From: Rugosibacter sp.
GTDB taxonomy: Bacteria; Pseudomonadota; Gammaproteobacteria; Burkholderiales; Rhodocyclaceae
Assembly: GCA_030652715.1 (NCBI GenBank)
Contig: JAUSQB010000391.1
Coordinates: 1-5,056, forward strand
Length of the DNA: 5,056 bases
Reading direction: 5' to 3'
The notes below the pieces were generated by a model, which saw only the letters and a program-made list of their open reading frames with translations, searched no databases and was not told where the DNA came from. Positions 3,000 to 5,056 of this stretch are shown one piece after another (the stretch's first letter is position 1; every line of letters begins with the position of its first letter). The position numbers and the translations under genes were made by a program.

Positions 3000-5056
3000 A
3001 TGTCCCAGCCGTACAGCAGTGGCAACGAAAGCTCCATGGATCTGAGTGAGTTCACGCAGGAATTTTTCGAAGAGGCAGGCGAACACCTGGCTGCGATGGA
3101 GCAACTATTGTTGGCGATAGACATGAATTCGCCATCTGATGAAGATCTCAATGCCATCTTTCGTGCGGCGCATTCCATCAAAGGTGGCGGCGCCATGTTC
3201 GGTTTCACTGACCTCACGCAGCTGACCCATGAGCTTGAGTCGCTGTTGGATAAAGTGCGCAAACGCGAGACTGTGCTGACAGCAGAAATGCTGGATGTCC
3301 TGCTTGAAGCAGGGGATATGACCCGGTTGTTGCTTGCCCGGCATAGCGGGGAATCATCTGCTGCGGCTCCCTCTATCGAGGCGTTGTGTCAGAAGATCAA
3401 GGGCTTTGTTGATCAGCCGCACGTGACTGCCCTCGTTCAATCCGCAACAGTCAAATCGGCGGTTGCCGAAGTAAATGTCACCACTGCAAATGTTAAGCGC
3501 CCGTGCTATCGGGTAAGTTTTCCCTTTCCTGAACCCTCGCTGCCACAGCTTCGCTTAAAAGATATTTATGATGAGTTGCGCACCATTGGTACGGTTACCG
3601 AATTAGCGCAGACGCCAGAGTGCGCTTCTGCGCTGGTTGAAACTGATGCGGACGAGGCTGATGTGTTCGGTGCCTTAGCCTTTGTATTACCCCCGGAAAA
3701 GATTGAAGTCGTCGCAGACGACGCTCCTCCGTTTGTTGTTGGGAGCACTGGCTCTAGTCCGGATGATGGTTTTTTTACGGAACTCATGCAGGCGATCATC
3801 CCCCCCGCAATTCCGGCGACGGAAAACGCTGACAATCCCGGCCGTCGCGCTACCGATCATCTCGATGTCGTTGCGGGTGCAGGCCGACGCGAGAGCGATA
3901 AGGTTGCCACTGGCGCTCAGGGCGAACAGCTTTCGATCAGGGTAAATATCGAGAAGGTTGATCAGCTCATCAATCAGATGGGAGAGCTGGTCATTACTCA
4001 GGCCATGCTTGCCCAGTCAGCTTCACAACTCGATCCGCTGCTTTATCAGGGCTTGTTTAAATGCATGGCCGATCTGGAGCGTAACACGCGCGACCTTCAA
4101 GAATCGGTCATGTCGGTGCGCATGACCCCGGTGTCCGCTGTTTTCAACCGGTGCCCGCGCTTGGTGCGTGATCTTGCTGGAAAACTCGGTAAACGCATTC
4201 AGGTGGTGATGGAAGGTGAAGCTACGGAACTGGACAAAGGTTTGATCGAAAAAATTTCCGACCCGCTCATCCATTTGGTACGCAACTCGGTGGATCATGG
4301 CATTGAATTGCCAGAGAGGCGTGCTGCTACAGGAAAACCTGAAATGGGGACACTTACTCTGCGGGCCGCTCATCAAGGTGGCAGTATCCTCATCCAGATT
4401 TGCGACGATGGTGCTGGTCTGCACAGAGAAAAGATTCTCGCCAAAGCGCAAGAGCGCGGGCTTGCAGTGAGTGATAGCATCAGCGATGCGGATGTGTGGC
4501 AACTGATTTTCGCAGCCGGATTTTCCACGGCTGAAGTGGTCACCGATGTTTCCGGCCGCGGCGTCGGCATGGATGTGGTGAAACGCAACATTGAAGGCAT
4601 GGGCGGTCGGGTGGAGCTTTCTTCAATAACTGGACAAGGAACTACGGTCAGCATCCGTTTGCCACTCACGCTGGCGATCCTGGATGGCATGTCGGTCGCC
4701 GTTGGCAACGAAATTTTCATTATCCCACTGACCTATATCGTGGAATCGCTGCAACCGGCGCAAGAGGATATCAAGACCATCTCCGGTAGCGGTCGGGTGG
4801 TACGGGTGCGTGGAGAATATCTACCGCTGACGCCGCTGCATACGATATTCAAAATCGACGCGAAGGCGCTGGAACCGCACCAAGGCATCATCGTTATCAT
4901 TGAGTCCGACGGTGATAAGATTGCGCTACTGGTGGATGAACTGGTGGGGCAACATCAGGTCGTGATCAAGAGTCTCGAAGGCAATTACCGCAAGGTGCCG
5001 GACGTATCCGGGGCAACCATCATGGGGGATGGACGGGTGGCGCTGATTTTGGATGT
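3000..5056 (+). CDS. cheA: Chemotaxis sensor histidine kinase CheA (3' end outside window)
   Basis: CheA autophosphorylates under receptor control and passes phosphate to CheY-type regulators. The frame is open for 685 codons to the window edge. The P1/HPt domain (about 13-115) carries phosphorylated His58 in FRAAHSIKGG, with Lys61, His77 and Glu80 at expected catalytic positions. A divergent P2-like domain starts near Tyr170 (RVSFPF, then DIYDELRTIG). A long linker (about 243-311) holds two GRR-x-(S/T)-D segments. P3, the dimerisation helices, starts at 312 with SIRVNIEKVDQLINQMGEL. P4, the ATPase, has the N box HLVRNSVDHG (425-434), G1 DDGAG (469-473), F box FAAGFS (504-509), G2 GRGVGMDVV (519-527) and G3 GQGTT (545-549). 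P5, the CheW-like receptor coupler, begins near 558; by comparison with E. coli (654 residues) only a short tail seems to be missing. Every kinase motif is intact. The order receiver-cheA suggests CheY2 is a direct substrate. Confidence 0.98.
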   Translation, partial: MSQPYSSGNESSMDLSEFTQEFFEEAGEHLAAMEQLLLAIDMNSPSDEDLNAIFRAAHSIKGGGAMFGFTDLTQLTHELESLLDKVRKRETVLTAEMLDVLLEAGDMTRLLLARHSGESSAAAPSIEALCQKIKGFVDQPHVTALVQSATVKSAVAEVNVTTANVKRPCYRVSFPFPEPSLPQLRLKDIYDELRTIGTVTELAQTPECASALVETDADEADVFGALAFVLPPEKIEVVADDAPPFVVGSTGSSPDDGFFTELMQAIIPPAIPATENADNPGRRATDHLDVVAGAGRRESDKVATGAQGEQLSIRVNIEKVDQLINQMGELVITQAMLAQSASQLDPLLYQGLFKCMADLERNTRDLQESVMSVRMTPVSAVFNRCPRLVRDLAGKLGKRIQVVMEGEATELDKGLIEKISDPLIHLVRNSVDHGIELPERRAATGKPEMGTLTLRAAHQGGSILIQICDDGAGLHREKILAKAQERGLAVSDSISDADVWQLIFAAGFSTAEVVTDVSGRGVGMDVVKRNIEGMGGRVELSSITGQGTTVSIRLPLTLAILDGMSVAVGNEIFIIPLTYIVESLQPAQEDIKTISGSGRVVRVRGEYLPLTPLHTIFKIDAKALEPHQGIIVIIESDGDKIALLVDELVGQHQVVIKSLEGNYRKVPDVSGATIMGDGRVALILD

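Noticed and set aside
4023..4502. 159-codon minus-strand frame opposite cheA
   Set aside because: It lies opposite the P3 and ATPase domains of cheA, where all kinase motifs are intact on the plus strand; length alone is not evidence.
1..5056. CRISPR array, tRNA or rRNA, insertion sequence or prophage signs
   Set aside because: No regularly spaced repeats, transposase motifs, terminal inverted repeats or structured RNA gene patterns were seen; the window is a coherent chemotaxis locus.

Overview
The window is a bacterial chemotaxis signalling cluster, all on the + strand. In order it holds the tail of a methyl-accepting chemotaxis protein (MCP), a canonical cheY, cheZ, a small helical gene of unknown family (called orf144 here, after its length), a second CheY-type receiver gene, and a nearly complete cheA that runs off the right edge. 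CheY with a Gln-bearing CheZ phosphatase points to the beta/gamma-proteobacteria. The MCP tail, the CheZ with an N-terminal acidic motif, and the paired receiver-CheA arrangement look most like a betaproteobacterium (perhaps Nitrosomonadales). That placement rests on remembered family features, not on a search.

Layout: 1-303 is the MCP C-terminus. 304-669 is a 366-base gap with a two-tier hairpin (499-540), a possible 35-codon ORF (560-667) ending at the cheY ribosome site, and a perfect TATAAT. cheY (670-1071) and cheZ (1137-1910) form a first block. A 250-base gap (1911-2160) with a weak sigma-28-like element and no clear terminator follows. orf144 (2161-2595), cheY2 (2622-2987) and cheA (3000-5056+) form a tight second block with gaps of 26 and 12 bases.

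How the parts should work together: the MCP controls autophosphorylation of CheA at His58. CheA passes phosphate to CheY, which acts on the flagellar switch, and CheZ removes it. CheY2 lies next to CheA and is probably a second phosphate acceptor or a phosphate sink.

The most interesting item is orf144. It carries the heptad FQDMVTQ, which matches the catalytic FQDLTGQ of the CheZ in this window at Phe, Gln, Asp and the catalytic Gln. It then has a polar linker and a short acidic-aromatic C-terminus, like a reduced CheZ. This suggests two receiver/phosphatase pairs in one locus: CheY/CheZ and CheY2/orf144. That is inference and needs structural and biochemical tests.
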